A DNA stretch of 64,000 nucleotides from Chthoniobacter flavus Ellin428 (GTDB lineage Bacteria > Verrucomicrobiota > Verrucomicrobiia > Chthoniobacterales > Chthoniobacteraceae): the NCBI RefSeq assembly GCF_000173075.1, contig NZ_ABVL01000008.1:124001-188000 (forward strand), given 5' to 3'. The notes under the pieces are model-generated. The model worked only from the letters and a program-made list of their open reading frames with translations. It was not told where the DNA came from and did not search any database. Each line of letters starts with the position of its first letter. Within the stretch, counting starts at the first letter, position 1. The translations under genes were made by a program, and so were the position numbers. Below, one piece after another: positions 1-8,576 of the stretch.

Positions 1-1
1 C

Positions 2-304
2 CACACCGGCCCGATGCTCAACTTCAGCAAGGGCGCCGCGCACGCCAATGGCAAGACGCTGACCACCTTTCCCGCCAACATCTGGGTCCACGTGGAAATC
101 ACGGCTAAACTCGGTCCCGACAGCGACTCCACCTGGGATTGCACGCTGACGATGCCCGGCAAAGAGCCGCAGCATTTCGACGGCCTGAAATTCGAGAAAG
201 CCGACATGAAGATCTTGAAGTGGCTCGGTTTCTCCTCTCCCGGTCGCGCCGCGGCAAAGTGCTGGATCGACGAGATCGAGATCGAAAACAAGCCGGTCAA
301 ATGA
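2..304 (+). CDS. C-terminal end of a protein starting before the window
   Basis: The reading frame is open from the first bases of the window and ends at a TGA at 302-304, so only the last 100 or so residues are visible. The chain alternates short beta-strand-like segments (WVHVEITAKLG, WDCTLTMPG, CWIDEIEIEN). The ending, in which a Gly-Phe-Ser-Ser-Pro-Gly turn is followed by a strand with Trp-Ile-Asp-Glu-Ile-Glu, resembles the last strand of concanavalin-like (LamG-type) jelly-roll domains common in secreted Verrucomicrobia proteins. The fold is inference and no catalytic residue can be assigned. An initiator ATG at 14 exists, but nothing suggests translation starts there. Confidence 0.6.
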   Translation, partial: HTGPMLNFSKGAAHANGKTLTTFPANIWVHVEITAKLGPDSDSTWDCTLTMPGKEPQHFDGLKFEKADMKILKWLGFSSPGRAAAKCWIDEIEIENKPVK

Positions 305-307
305 AAG

Positions 308-465
308 GCAGAACATCCAACATCCAACACCCAACGCCCAATTGCCCCCATGGCACCGCGGGCGTCTCGCAAAGCCTCGGCTTCCAATGGCGCAAGCGTG
401 TTGGCGTTCGCGCTATCTTGATTGGATGTTGGGTGTTGGATGTTGGGTGTTGGATGTTTATTCCT
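308..465. repeat. Inverted ATCCAACACCCA-type repeat element
   Basis: The left arm (about 311-342) is built from the units AACATCC and AACACCC. The right arm (about 421-458) is its reverse complement, made of TTGGATG and TTGGGTG units, with about 80 bases between them. Such heptamer-built palindromes recur between genes in Verrucomicrobia and related phyla. The right arm carries in-frame ATG codons directly before the downstream glycosyltransferase and confuses start-site choice. Confidence 0.75.
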
Positions 466-472
466 TCTCCCC

Positions 473-1504
473 GTGGCTAACGTCCTCGCCATCATCACCG
501 GCGAACGCGGCCAACGCGAAATCGTCCGCCCACTCGAAGCCGTCGACGTCACTTGTGCCGTGCTCGACTGGGAGGCCCTGCGCACCAGCGGCAACGCCCA
601 CGTCCGCTTCCTTCCCGAGGTCTGGAAGCTCGTCCGCACCCATCCCGACGCCGTTGTCTTCACCGACATGAGCTCAGTCTTCCTCGGCCTCATTCTCCTC
701 GTGGCCAAGATGCACGGCGCACGCGTCTTCCTGCGCCTGCGCGGCGACCCCTTTGCCGAAACACGCGACCAACTCCGCTTCCATTGGGAGCAACGCGAAT
801 GGCCTCAACTCCTGCGTTCTGTGGTGTCGTGGCTGCTCGATCGCCCGCTCTTCGCCGCGGTGGATCACTTCGTGCCAGTCTCCGATTGGATCGTCCGGCG
901 CCTGCAGATCCGCGATCGCGCTTCCATCGTCCGCATCCCGGTGGCCATCGAACATTTTCCGCCGCGTGCTCATCACCCGGCCTCACCGCTGCGTTTGCTC
1001 TCAGTGACGAATTTCAATTACCCACAGAAAGTCGCCGCGCTCGGGCGCTTTCTCGATCGTTACGGCGATTTCCTCGTCGCCAATGGGATGACCATCACCA
1101 TCGCCGGTGCGGGCATTGCGTGGGAGACCTTTCGCGCGCGCCACGCTGGGCACGCCCAATTTCCCGGCTTCGTCCGCGACGTCGCCGGCCTCTATGCCGA
1201 ACACGATGTGTTCGTGCACTTTTCCGACCTCGACGCTTTTCCCTACGTCGTCCTCGAAGCCCAAGCCGCCGGCCTGCCCGTGATCGTCAACCCCTCCTGC
1301 GGCATGCTGGAACAGGTGGAGGAAAATCGAAACGGCTTCCTCCTCGAACTCGAAGATCGCCCCGCCGTCGAATCCCTCCTTCTCCGCCTCCGCGATTCCG
1401 TCGACCTCCGCACCCAACTCGGCGCCCAAGCCCGCCATAGCGTCCGCGAACGCTACGCGCTTACGGTCATCGGTGAGCAGTTGCGCCGCGTGTTGACCTC
1501 CTGA
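473..1504 (+). CDS. Glycosyltransferase family 4 (GT-B fold)
   Basis: This is a predicted cytoplasmic sugar transferase of about 343 aa that should add a hexose from a nucleotide sugar to the growing surface glycan. The N-terminal half begins with a Rossmann strand (NVLAIITGERG). The C-terminal half has the GT4 donor-site signature, an acidic residue before a Pro-Tyr-Val-Val-Leu-Glu-Ala segment and then AAGLPVIVNPSCG. The start is taken as GTG at 473, because the in-frame ATGs at 422 and after lie inside the palindromic repeat; no clear ribosome binding site is visible, so the start is uncertain. The gene is on the plus strand, followed by a methyltransferase gene, and converges on the main polysaccharide operon. 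Acceptor and sugar cannot be told. Confidence 0.85.
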   Translation: MANVLAIITGERGQREIVRPLEAVDVTCAVLDWEALRTSGNAHVRFLPEVWKLVRTHPDAVVFTDMSSVFLGLILLVAKMHGARVFLRLRGDPFAETRDQLRFHWEQREWPQLLRSVVSWLLDRPLFAAVDHFVPVSDWIVRRLQIRDRASIVRIPVAIEHFPPRAHHPASPLRLLSVTNFNYPQKVAALGRFLDRYGDFLVANGMTITIAGAGIAWETFRARHAGHAQFPGFVRDVAGLYAEHDVFVHFSDLDAFPYVVLEAQAAGLPVIVNPSCGMLEQVEENRNGFLLELEDRPAVESLLLRLRDSVDLRTQLGAQARHSVRERYALTVIGEQLRRVLTS

Positions 1505-1640
1505 GATAGACGGCTCCTGGCCGCCTGCTTTTCTCTTGCCTTACCATGGCGGCATCCATAGGAACGGGCGTCTCAGCGCCGCTGACGAACGCCCCTTTCA
1601 TGATCGATACGAATTTCCAGGAATCCCTCGTGGATGTGAG

Positions 1641-2492
1641 ATGGTGAAGGCGCTCCAGCAGTTCAAACGAAAGGTCCTGGAAGGGCTCATCTGGCGTCTG
1701 CAAAAGGGCGATTGGGCCGGCGAAGACGAGCCGCGGAAACTGAGCGCGACCCAGGAATTATTTTGCCAGTGGAACGCCGAGCAGCTCGGCATCACCCTCG
1801 AGGAAAGCCGTAATCGCTACCTTGCCTCGTGGCATTCCATCCGCCATGGACACGGCGGCAACGAATTCCGCGAATTCTGCGATCTCTCCTATCGCCTCTA
1901 TCGCGTCTTTCACGATGACCGGCTGCAGGAGTCGTTCGCCTCCTACGAGTTTCACGGGCCGATGCATCTGCTGCGAATGCTCTCCTATTACGAGCCGCCC
2001 TGGCCCGACGAACATCCGGTCGTGCAGAATCTCGCCTCGTCCTCCACGGTGCGCATCCTCGATTTCGGCTGTGGCCTGGCGCACGTCTCGCGCAGCCTCG
2101 CCCTCAAACTGCGGGAGCAGAAGAAAGAGGTGCACCTGACGCTCGTGGACATCCCCACCGTTCGCAAGACGTTCCTCGTCTGGCTCTGCGAGAAGACCGG
2201 CCTTCCCGTCACTTTCCTGAATTGCACGCCGATCGCGCCCATTCCGCCACTCACGCCTTGCGAAGTGTGTGTGGCCACCGAGGTGTTTGAGCATTTGCAC
2301 GAGCCGCTGCCTTACCTGCAGGCCATGCATGCGGTGCTTCAGCCCGGGGGATTCCTGCGGACGAATGTCGCCGATCACCCCGCGGAATATGGCCACGTGA
2401 GCACGAACCTCGAGCCTCTCCGCCGCCAACTCCGCGAGTGGGGCTACGAGGAGCTTCAGCCCAACCGCGTTTTCCGCAAACCCCGCGCCTGA
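1641..2492 (+). CDS. SAM-dependent methyltransferase (class I)
   Basis: A soluble methyltransferase of about 283 aa. The SAM-binding motif I (ILDFGCGLAHVS) lies near the middle, after an alpha-helical N-terminal region of about 130 residues. A motif-II acidic strand (LTLVDIP) and the post-motif Val-Ala-Thr-Glu-Val-Phe-Glu-His-Leu, typical of Methyltransf_11/23 proteins, follow. The start is ATG 1641 (MVKALQQ), preceded by a GGATGTGAG stretch; the open frame extends upstream to 1536 but that part looks non-coding. It probably O- or N-methylates a sugar of the neighbouring glycan. It ends 7 bp before the convergent GT2 gene. The substrate is unknown. Confidence 0.82.
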   Translation: MVKALQQFKRKVLEGLIWRLQKGDWAGEDEPRKLSATQELFCQWNAEQLGITLEESRNRYLASWHSIRHGHGGNEFREFCDLSYRLYRVFHDDRLQESFASYEFHGPMHLLRMLSYYEPPWPDEHPVVQNLASSSTVRILDFGCGLAHVSRSLALKLREQKKEVHLTLVDIPTVRKTFLVWLCEKTGLPVTFLNCTPIAPIPPLTPCEVCVATEVFEHLHEPLPYLQAMHAVLQPGGFLRTNVADHPAEYGHVSTNLEPLRRQLREWGYEELQPNRVFRKPRA

Positions 2493-2499
2493 GGGCGCT

Positions 2500-3618
2500 C
2501 TACACCAATGCGCCCGCCGCTTTCGTGAGTCGGCGAACGAGCTTCCGCGCATTTTCTCCGAGCAAAAAGAGCGCGGCGATGCGCACCCACGGCAGCATCC
2601 CTCCCAGCCCCGGATAAAGCTCCAGCGCGCGCCGGAACAACTCGAGCGCCTTCCATCGGGCCACCGGCAACGTGCGATAAGCCAGTTCCGCATGTTGCAT
2701 CCCTACGACCCGCCGATACTCCGCCGGTACCACCTCCGCACCGAAATTCCCCGGACGAAATTTCAACGCCAGCAATTTCTCGAGCACCTCGAGAAAAGCA
2801 TTCACCGACGCCGCATTGAAATCCCGCCGATAACTCGACAGCACCCGCGCTGCCCTCTCCTCGATGTCATTCAATTCGGCATTCGTCTCCCCGCCCAACA
2901 ACGCGCGCAAATTCTCCCGACGGATCGCGCCGGTCGCTTCCTCAAACCTCACCTCATCCGCCGCTGACATCGACTGCGTCACCGACGAAGAATGCTCGCG
3001 ATAAAGTAACAGCGGCTCCGGCAGATTCGCCGTCTCCCGCGACCGCGCAATGCGCGACCACAGCGCGTAATCCTCGGAATGAAACGACGGCGCATACCCG
3101 CCGAACACCTGGCGCACCACCTCGCGGCGAAACATCACTGAGCTGTGAATGAACGCGTTGTCGAAGCACAGATACCAGCGGATGTCCTCCGCGCCGTGCG
3201 GACGGAGCAACCGATACATCCGCCGCCCCTGCCCATCCGTCTGCGTCGCCTCGGTGCCGACGAGTACGCAACCCGCATGCGTTCGCAAATAATCTACCTG
3301 CTTCTGCAGCCGCTCCGGAAGACTGACGTCATCATGATCCTGCCGCGCCACGAACTCGCCGCGTGCCATCTCCAATCCACGGTTCAACGCCGGAACGAGC
3401 CCGATGTTTTGCGGATTCGTCACGACGCGTAATCGCGGATCCTGCACCGCGCTCAGGATCTCCGGCGTGCTGTCCGTCGAGCCATCATCGATGACCAGCA
3501 ATTCGAAGTCGCGAAACGTCTGCGCGAAGATGCTTTCCAGCGCGGCCGGCAGGTGTGCGCTGCCGTTGCGCACCGGCAGAAGGACTGTGACCAGAGGACT
3601 GGCAGCCGTCATCGACAT
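2500..3618 (-). CDS. Glycosyltransferase family 2 (GT-A)
   Basis: A 372-aa protein that opens with the canonical GT2 start: VTVLLPVRNG, then SIFAQTFRDFELLVIDDGSTD (the first nucleotide-sugar contact). It continues with ARGEFVARQDHDD, where the Asp-His-Asp-Asp is the metal-binding DxD-like site. The C-terminal 100 residues are helical and probably contact the acceptor or membrane. It is the last gene of the minus-strand operon. Its start codon overlaps the stop of the upstream GT4 gene (TAATG), indicating translational coupling. It likely transfers a hexose to a cytoplasmic lipid-linked glycan; the sugar is unknown. A second Met three codons downstream could also be the start. Confidence 0.9.
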   Translation of the reverse strand: MSMTAASPLVTVLLPVRNGSAHLPAALESIFAQTFRDFELLVIDDGSTDSTPEILSAVQDPRLRVVTNPQNIGLVPALNRGLEMARGEFVARQDHDDVSLPERLQKQVDYLRTHAGCVLVGTEATQTDGQGRRMYRLLRPHGAEDIRWYLCFDNAFIHSSVMFRREVVRQVFGGYAPSFHSEDYALWSRIARSRETANLPEPLLLYREHSSSVTQSMSAADEVRFEEATGAIRRENLRALLGGETNAELNDIEERAARVLSSYRRDFNAASVNAFLEVLEKLLALKFRPGNFGAEVVPAEYRRVVGMQHAELAYRTLPVARWKALELFRRALELYPGLGGMLPWVRIAALFLLGENARKLVRRLTKAAGALV

Positions 3619-4751
3619 TACGCCGCGGCGAGCATCTCAAACACCCGCCGATGTTGGGCCAGCCAATTCTCTTTCGAGAAACGCGTCACCGCCCGGACTC
3701 GCGCGGAGGCGCGATAGGACGGCCATAGGGTCATGATCATTTGCACCGCATCAGCCATGGCAGTCGCCGCCGGCCAGTAATTCTTTTCCCAGCTCTGCGG
3801 CACCTCGAGCAGCGTCCCTCCATCGTCCCCAACCAATTCAGGCATGCCACCGCTCGCCGAGCCGATGACCGGGACACCGCACGCCATCGCCTCGATCGGC
3901 ACCGTCGGACAAGGATCCTGGTATTTCGGATGCAAAAGAATGTGCGCCGACCGATAAATCGCCGGGGCCTCTTCCTGCTTGTAGGCCGGAATGCGTTGCA
4001 CGAGTTCCGCGATGCCGAGATCGCGTAGCGCTTGCGTCACTTCCGCTTCCGCGCCTGGCCACAAGAGCCGCCCAGCGAGATGCAAGCGCACCGGAAACTT
4101 GCGGCGCTGCAATTCCGCCACGGTCTCGAGAACCGACAGCACGCGATAGCTTTCGTGATGCGAGCCCGCGGCCAGCAACTGGCAGACCTTCGTGTCCGGC
4201 GCTTCCCCCTCCGGACGGAAGTGCGCCATATCCACGCAATTGAACGCGATCTCCGCTGGCGTGATCACCTTGCCGAGGAAACGCCCGGCGCAAGCCTCGC
4301 AAAAGGCGCTCTGGTTGAAGATGTAATCCGCCCGCTCACGCAGCGCTCGCATCGGCCCGTTGATTTCCTCACCGCGGTCTCCATACCAGGCAGGATAGGC
4401 CACGCCATTTTGATTCCAGACGAATTTCACGCCCTGCGCCTTCGCCCAATCCACCAACTCGATGGCGAACTTCGGCGGCGCGCTGCTCACGAGATAGAGC
4501 AGATTGAAATCGGCTCGGATCTCAGGAAATTCCTCGGCGAGATGCAGCAGCTTCACGCGTCCACCGTGCACGAGCCCGGCGCTATCCGGCGCCAGGGCAT
4601 CGCCATAATTCACCATCGGTTTTCCTCTCTGCGGCGAGAGCGTGAGACGGCTCAGTTGTTGCCGAAATCGTCTCCGCTCCGGGAATTCGAGCAAGCGCCA
4701 GAATTTCGAACGCACGCGAGCCGGCAAAATGGTGTCGAGCAGCGATGACAT
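3618..4751 (-). CDS. Glycosyltransferase family 4
   Basis: A 377-aa GT-B enzyme. The N-terminal domain holds the acceptor side (FNLLYLVSSAPPKF, then KFVWNQNGVAYP). The C-terminal domain has LHLAGRLLWPG and the donor loop HPKYQDPCPTVPIEAMACGVPVIGSASGGMPELV, where the Glu of IEAMACG is the conserved second Glu of the EX7E motif. It lies between a GT-D gene (2 bp gap) and a GT2 gene (1 bp overlap) in the polysaccharide operon, so it acts in the same assembly line. The full-length fold and motifs make the family call firm, but the sugar is not predictable. Confidence 0.9.
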   Translation of the reverse strand: MSSLLDTILPARVRSKFWRLLEFPERRRFRQQLSRLTLSPQRGKPMVNYGDALAPDSAGLVHGGRVKLLHLAEEFPEIRADFNLLYLVSSAPPKFAIELVDWAKAQGVKFVWNQNGVAYPAWYGDRGEEINGPMRALRERADYIFNQSAFCEACAGRFLGKVITPAEIAFNCVDMAHFRPEGEAPDTKVCQLLAAGSHHESYRVLSVLETVAELQRRKFPVRLHLAGRLLWPGAEAEVTQALRDLGIAELVQRIPAYKQEEAPAIYRSAHILLHPKYQDPCPTVPIEAMACGVPVIGSASGGMPELVGDDGGTLLEVPQSWEKNYWPAATAMADAVQMIMTLWPSYRASARVRAVTRFSKENWLAQHRRVFEMLAAA

Positions 4752-4753
4752 GG

Positions 4754-5500
4754 TCAGCGTTTTCTCAGGAATTCATCGTAGGCCGCGGTGAGGTGGCCGA
4801 TGTCGAGCGCCTGCGCTCCGCGCTCCGCCAGGTCCCACGCCAGCACACCTGCCGTCGGACCGGCGGCGATGAGGAAGAGCACATCCGGACGGGAACAATG
4901 CGCCGCGGTCCGCTCGAGCACGGACGCGTACTCGCGAAAAGCATTTTTCGCCGGGCAGAATTCGAAATTCACTCTGCCTGCGGTGCGAAACATCGGGTGC
5001 TCCGCGGTCGCCGTCGTGTGGTGCACGACCACGATCTCCCGCCCCGCCCAAACCGTCTGCCACGCTGCAAAATATTCGGCCGATTCCAGCCCGACGATGC
5101 TCGCCGGACGCGAGACGAAGGCGGAGTGATATTCCGCGCCGCGCCGCACCAGGTGCGAAAACATTCGCCGATAACGCTGCCAGCTTCCTTTGCGATCCTC
5201 GGTCTTGATCTGCAGCGCGTCGAAATTGGGAATGCCGATCAGGAAATTCGGTCGCGGCTCGCGCAGGATGCGGCGCAAGCGGCAGGCGAGCTCCGGAGCC
5301 TGTTCCTGAAAGGAGATCGCGCCGCCGATCATGATTTCCAGTTCACCATCGCCGTAACGCGCGATGGAAGCGCAGCGCTCGCGAATGGCGCGCAATGTTT
5401 CCGTCTCGCCGGCCACATCCAGCGGCGCACCGGGAATGCGCAGCGCGGCGAGGGCGCGCGTGCGGTAATTTCGGAACCGGTCCAATGGCGTGGTCCGCAT
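4754..5500 (-). CDS. GT-D fold glycosyltransferase (DUF1792-like)
   Basis: A 248-aa protein with the hallmark of the GT-D (formerly DUF1792) fold near residue 48: IARYGDGELEIM, whose Asp-Gly-Glu takes part in metal and nucleotide-sugar binding in the studied streptococcal enzyme dGT1. It continues with the family-typical PNFLIGIPN, an alternating strand/helix core (IVVVHHTT, DVLFLIAAGPTAGVLAWDL) and ends LDIGHLTAAYDEFL, matching the family's C-terminal pattern of a Gly-His followed by an aromatic residue. It sits between two GT4 genes. In Gram-positives the family extends glycans on serine-rich adhesins; here it is more likely used for the exported polysaccharide. The exact donor is unknown. 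Confidence 0.85.
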   Translation of the reverse strand: MRTTPLDRFRNYRTRALAALRIPGAPLDVAGETETLRAIRERCASIARYGDGELEIMIGGAISFQEQAPELACRLRRILREPRPNFLIGIPNFDALQIKTEDRKGSWQRYRRMFSHLVRRGAEYHSAFVSRPASIVGLESAEYFAAWQTVWAGREIVVVHHTTATAEHPMFRTAGRVNFEFCPAKNAFREYASVLERTAAHCSRPDVLFLIAAGPTAGVLAWDLAERGAQALDIGHLTAAYDEFLRKR

Positions 5501-5533
5501 GAGGTGGTCGTAACGGGAAGTCAGCCCGTTCTG

Positions 5534-6682
5534 TTAACAGAATGGAGGCGTCGTTCGAGAATTTCCTCTGCGACCGGTGGCCCGCTCGCATTGCTCAGCC
5601 ACACGGTCGGCGAAGCATTCGATATTGCCGGATTGCTCCACCGTCTCCCGCCCGGCGCGACCGAGGCGCTTGATCATTCGACCGTCCACGATCAACCCTT
5701 GAACCCGCGCCGCCAATTCCGCGCTATCGCCCGGCTGGACAAAGAGCACGTTGCGATCCTGGACCATCTGCTCCCGCGACCACAGGCCCTCGGTTTCGGT
5801 CAGCACCACCGGCGCTCCGCAGGCCATCGCTTGCAGGGTGACGCTTTGGCCGGACGGCTGATTGCTCGCTTGCAACGGTACCACCACCGCACGCGCGCGT
5901 TGGTAGAGTTCACGGACCCGCTCGTCCGCGAGTTCGGTCCCATGCCAGGAGCCGCGATGGTGAACGACATTGGGCGGCAGGGCATCCGGCAAAGGCAGCT
6001 TGGTGATGATGTGCACGGGGGCATCGATCTGCGCCGCCGCTTTCACCAGCGTGGCGAAATCACGCCGGCCATCATTCCCGATCGAAAAGACGATATCGCG
6101 CTTCACCGCCGGTTCGGGCCGCCAGAATTGCGTGTCCACACCAAAGAGATTCACCGAGATGCGGCTCTCCGGCAGATGGAAGAAGTCCCGCATCGGCAGC
6201 AATTCCGCCTCACCAAAGAGCAACGTGTGCATGCGGCTCAAGAGCGCCGCGGAAATCTCGCGCCGCAGATAGCCATGCTTGAAGTTCAGGACACCGCACT
6301 GAATGCCAATGATCGGACGGCGGATGACATCCAGGCGGGCCAGCGCCGCCAGCGCGAAGGCGATGTTCCCGCCCGTCGCCACCAGACAATCCGCGGCATT
6401 GAGCTGCGCGGCCAGGCTGTGCACCTGCGTGACCACGCTCGGGTCCATTTTCACCGGGCGCGCTCCGCGCGGCCACAGGCGACCGATCGCACGGTCGCCC
6501 AGCGTGGCCGGGCGGTCGAGATCGATCTCAAAATGCCGCACGTCAAATCCACGGCGCATCATTTCGATCGCACCGTAAAAGAATTCGGTCGGCGCCGCTC
6601 CCCGCTCCACATCGGGGAGACGAGCCAGCCGTCCTTTCATATAAAGAAAGGCGACCTTTACTGGCGGGCTAGTTAGCTCCAC
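5534..6682 (-). CDS. Glycosyltransferase family 4-like
   Basis: A GT-B enzyme of about 382 aa. It starts with the first Rossmann strand (VKVAFLYMKGRL), followed by an N-domain where CLVATGGNIAFALAALARL and IIGIQCGVLNFKHGYL are recognisable. The donor region reads VVPLQASNQPSGQSVTLQAMACGAPVVLTETEGLW, in which the usual first Glu of EX7E is replaced (Ser-Gly-Gln). The open frame runs upstream to 7000, but that part overlaps the neighbour's coding frame. GTG 6682 is therefore preferred (GGGAGG lies just before it), giving a 14-bp overlap with the upstream gene; Met at 6643 is an alternative. It is part of the same operon. Confidence 0.82.
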   Translation of the reverse strand: MELTSPPVKVAFLYMKGRLARLPDVERGAAPTEFFYGAIEMMRRGFDVRHFEIDLDRPATLGDRAIGRLWPRGARPVKMDPSVVTQVHSLAAQLNAADCLVATGGNIAFALAALARLDVIRRPIIGIQCGVLNFKHGYLRREISAALLSRMHTLLFGEAELLPMRDFFHLPESRISVNLFGVDTQFWRPEPAVKRDIVFSIGNDGRRDFATLVKAAAQIDAPVHIITKLPLPDALPPNVVHHRGSWHGTELADERVRELYQRARAVVVPLQASNQPSGQSVTLQAMACGAPVVLTETEGLWSREQMVQDRNVLFVQPGDSAELAARVQGLIVDGRMIKRLGRAGRETVEQSGNIECFADRVAEQCERATGRRGNSRTTPPFC

Positions 6683-7763
6683 AAACCTCCCGGACAAATT
6701 TCGCGTGCGCCGCGGCAACGACCGGCGTGCTGTAGTGCTTTTCCACCACGGCCCGCGACGCAGTCTCTTCCATTGCAAAATCAAATTGCCCGGAGAGCAC
6801 GCTCTCGAACGCCGCGGACCAATCGTCGTCGTCCTCACAGAGGCGCAACCCCAAACCGCCAGAGCGCTCCGAAACATCACGATAACTCGGCAGCGGACTT
6901 CCGAGAGCCACGCGACCACAGGCCATCGGCAGCGTGATTTTCCATTCAGTGTGACCCCAATTGTAGGAGTTATCGAGAAAGCGCGGGGAGATGAAAACAC
7001 CGCCGACTGCGGTGTAAAACTGCATGAGGCTTCGCACCGAACGAAACGGAACCACTTCGTGTTCGACGGCCTTCAGCAGATCCTGAAAACGGCTCTTCCA
7101 CGGATCGAACCAACGGTCGAGAGCCGCGAGTTCGTTGGTCACCATGATCACCCGGATGTGCGATGCGTATTTCCGCAGTGTCGCTTCGATCCGCAACAAC
7201 TCGAATAACTTCACCGATTCCCCGCTCCAGAGCAGGTTGAGTTTGCCGTCGCGCTTCCAGGGCGAGTAGCCCGCCAGCCGCGTGTCGACGTCGTCGGAAA
7301 TCCATTGCACACACGAGTGATGCTGGCCGCAGATTTTCGCGAGGTGGCTGGAGTCGGCGATCAGGGCATGGGAAAGCGCTGCCATGCGTTGCGCATTCGC
7401 CGTCTGCTCCGCGGTGGGCGCCATGCCGCGATAATAAAAAGTCCCTTCCGCAAGCGTGAAGTAGTCGACATTCACATCGAAAAAGATGCGCGTCCCTCGG
7501 GCCCGCAGCGATTCGGCGAGCCGCAGCGATTCGGCGTTCATCGACTTGAGGAAGATGACCGCGTCGTAACTTTTCCACGGCCGGTAGAGACTATAACGCA
7601 CCGGCGCCGCCGCATCCGCATGCAAGGCCTCCGCAATCCACCCGAAGCGCATCTCGCCGACGGCCGAATGACTCGGGCATCCCCGCACCCATTGCCACAC
7701 CCGCGGCCATCGCGGGAGCAGGCCGTCGATCACGAAACCCACCTCCAACATCCGCCTGCTCAC
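6669..7763 (-). CDS. Glycosyltransferase (GT4-like, GT-B)
   Basis: A protein of about 364 aa with a Rossmann-like start (LEVGFVIDGLLPRW), a central strand YDAVIFLKS, a RIFFDVNVDYFT strand, a mid-domain ALIADSSHLAKIC (the usual helix before the second domain in GT4 proteins) and a donor-side loop FLDNSYNWGHTEWKITLPMACGRVALGSPLPSYRDV. The helix with TLPMACG is GT4-like, with Lys-Ile-Thr in place of the usual Pro-x-x-x-Leu-Glu. The start is taken at GTG 7763, which overlaps the upstream stop in a GTGA and has AAAGGA 8 bases ahead; ATG 7751 is an alternative. The long upstream open frame is the antisense or wrong-frame shadow of the GT2 gene. Confidence 0.75.
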   Translation of the reverse strand: MSRRMLEVGFVIDGLLPRWPRVWQWVRGCPSHSAVGEMRFGWIAEALHADAAAPVRYSLYRPWKSYDAVIFLKSMNAESLRLAESLRARGTRIFFDVNVDYFTLAEGTFYYRGMAPTAEQTANAQRMAALSHALIADSSHLAKICGQHHSCVQWISDDVDTRLAGYSPWKRDGKLNLLWSGESVKLFELLRIEATLRKYASHIRVIMVTNELAALDRWFDPWKSRFQDLLKAVEHEVVPFRSVRSLMQFYTAVGGVFISPRFLDNSYNWGHTEWKITLPMACGRVALGSPLPSYRDVSERSGGLGLRLCEDDDDWSAAFESVLSGQFDFAMEETASRAVVEKHYSTPVVAAAHAKFVREVCGAN

Positions 7764-8576
7764 GCGCCCGTTCCTTTCGGAAAGAATGTGCTGACGTCCA
7801 CGGTCACGAGCGGACCGCGCGCATATTTTTCCATTTTCCAATCCGACACATTGGGTTTGCCCAGGAGACGGTTCAGGGCCTTGCGCAGCAACGTGGTTAC
7901 ACCCTTGCGGCGATTTTCGGAAACGTTGGGACGCGCCAATCCTGATCCCTGGTCCAGAGAGCTTCGCGGCACGAAGCAGGTGTGCAGACAACGATAGTGC
8001 GAGGCGTCCCAGGAGAATTGCTTGTGCAAATCCAGGCGGCGTGAAGCGTCGTGGCCCGGTTTGAATTTGATCGTGCCATTCGCCATCACATGCGTCACGG
8101 CGCCGTCCCAACTTTCAATCAAATGGAAATTGAAAAGCTTGGTCATGCTGCGGCACGGCGGCGCCAGGTAGCCGGTCGCTGTTGCGGCCAGGGAATCGAC
8201 CGCCGTGCAGTTCCAGGACATTCCCGAAGACGATCCACCAGTCATCGTAGTCGCCGCGGAGCAACTCTTCCCGCAAACGAGGCAGCCCAACGGGATCGTA
8301 AACCTCGTCTCCATCAACGGCAAAAATCCAGGTCTTCGAACCGGCAAAACCACTGATCAGGAAATGCGATTCGCGAGTGTCCGTAATGCGGTGCAGCTCG
8401 ATCTTGTTCGGAAATTCGGCGGCCAGTTTCGAGACGATCTCGAAGGTTTCATCCGTCGAATAGTTGTCCGCGATGATCAGGCGATCGCAGAAGTCGATGA
8501 CATTGCGTACCGCGCGCTCGACGAAGATGTCTTCATTGCGCACGAGAGTAATGCCGATGATTTTTGCGTCTGCCAT
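7760..8576 (-). pseudogene. Glycosyltransferase family 2, broken by a +1 frameshift
   Basis: The first 115 or so codons (from ATG 8576) encode a GT2 N-terminus: IIGITLVRNED, then IDFCDRLIIADNYSTDETFEIV and the metal site WIFAVDGDEVYD. Around 8213-8214 the frame changes. Removing one G of the minus-strand CTGGAAC restores a continuous protein that reads FGNVLNCTAVDSLAATATGYLAPPCRSMTKLFNF and ends ...STFFPKGTGA at 7760. The repaired product is about 271 aa and complete at both ends. The family is close to Glyco_tranf_2_4 enzymes. The break is one of seven similar G/C-run indels in the window and may be a sequence error. The gene overlaps its neighbours by 1 and 4 bp, as operon members do. Confidence 0.8.

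Noticed and set aside
1758-2693. 311-codon minus-strand frame across the methyltransferase
   Set aside because: It is antisense to a methyltransferase with clear motif I and does not resemble any family.
4745-6676. 643-codon open frame on the plus strand
   Set aside because: It is antisense to the GT-D and GT4 genes and has no family sequence; GC-rich codons open long shadow frames.
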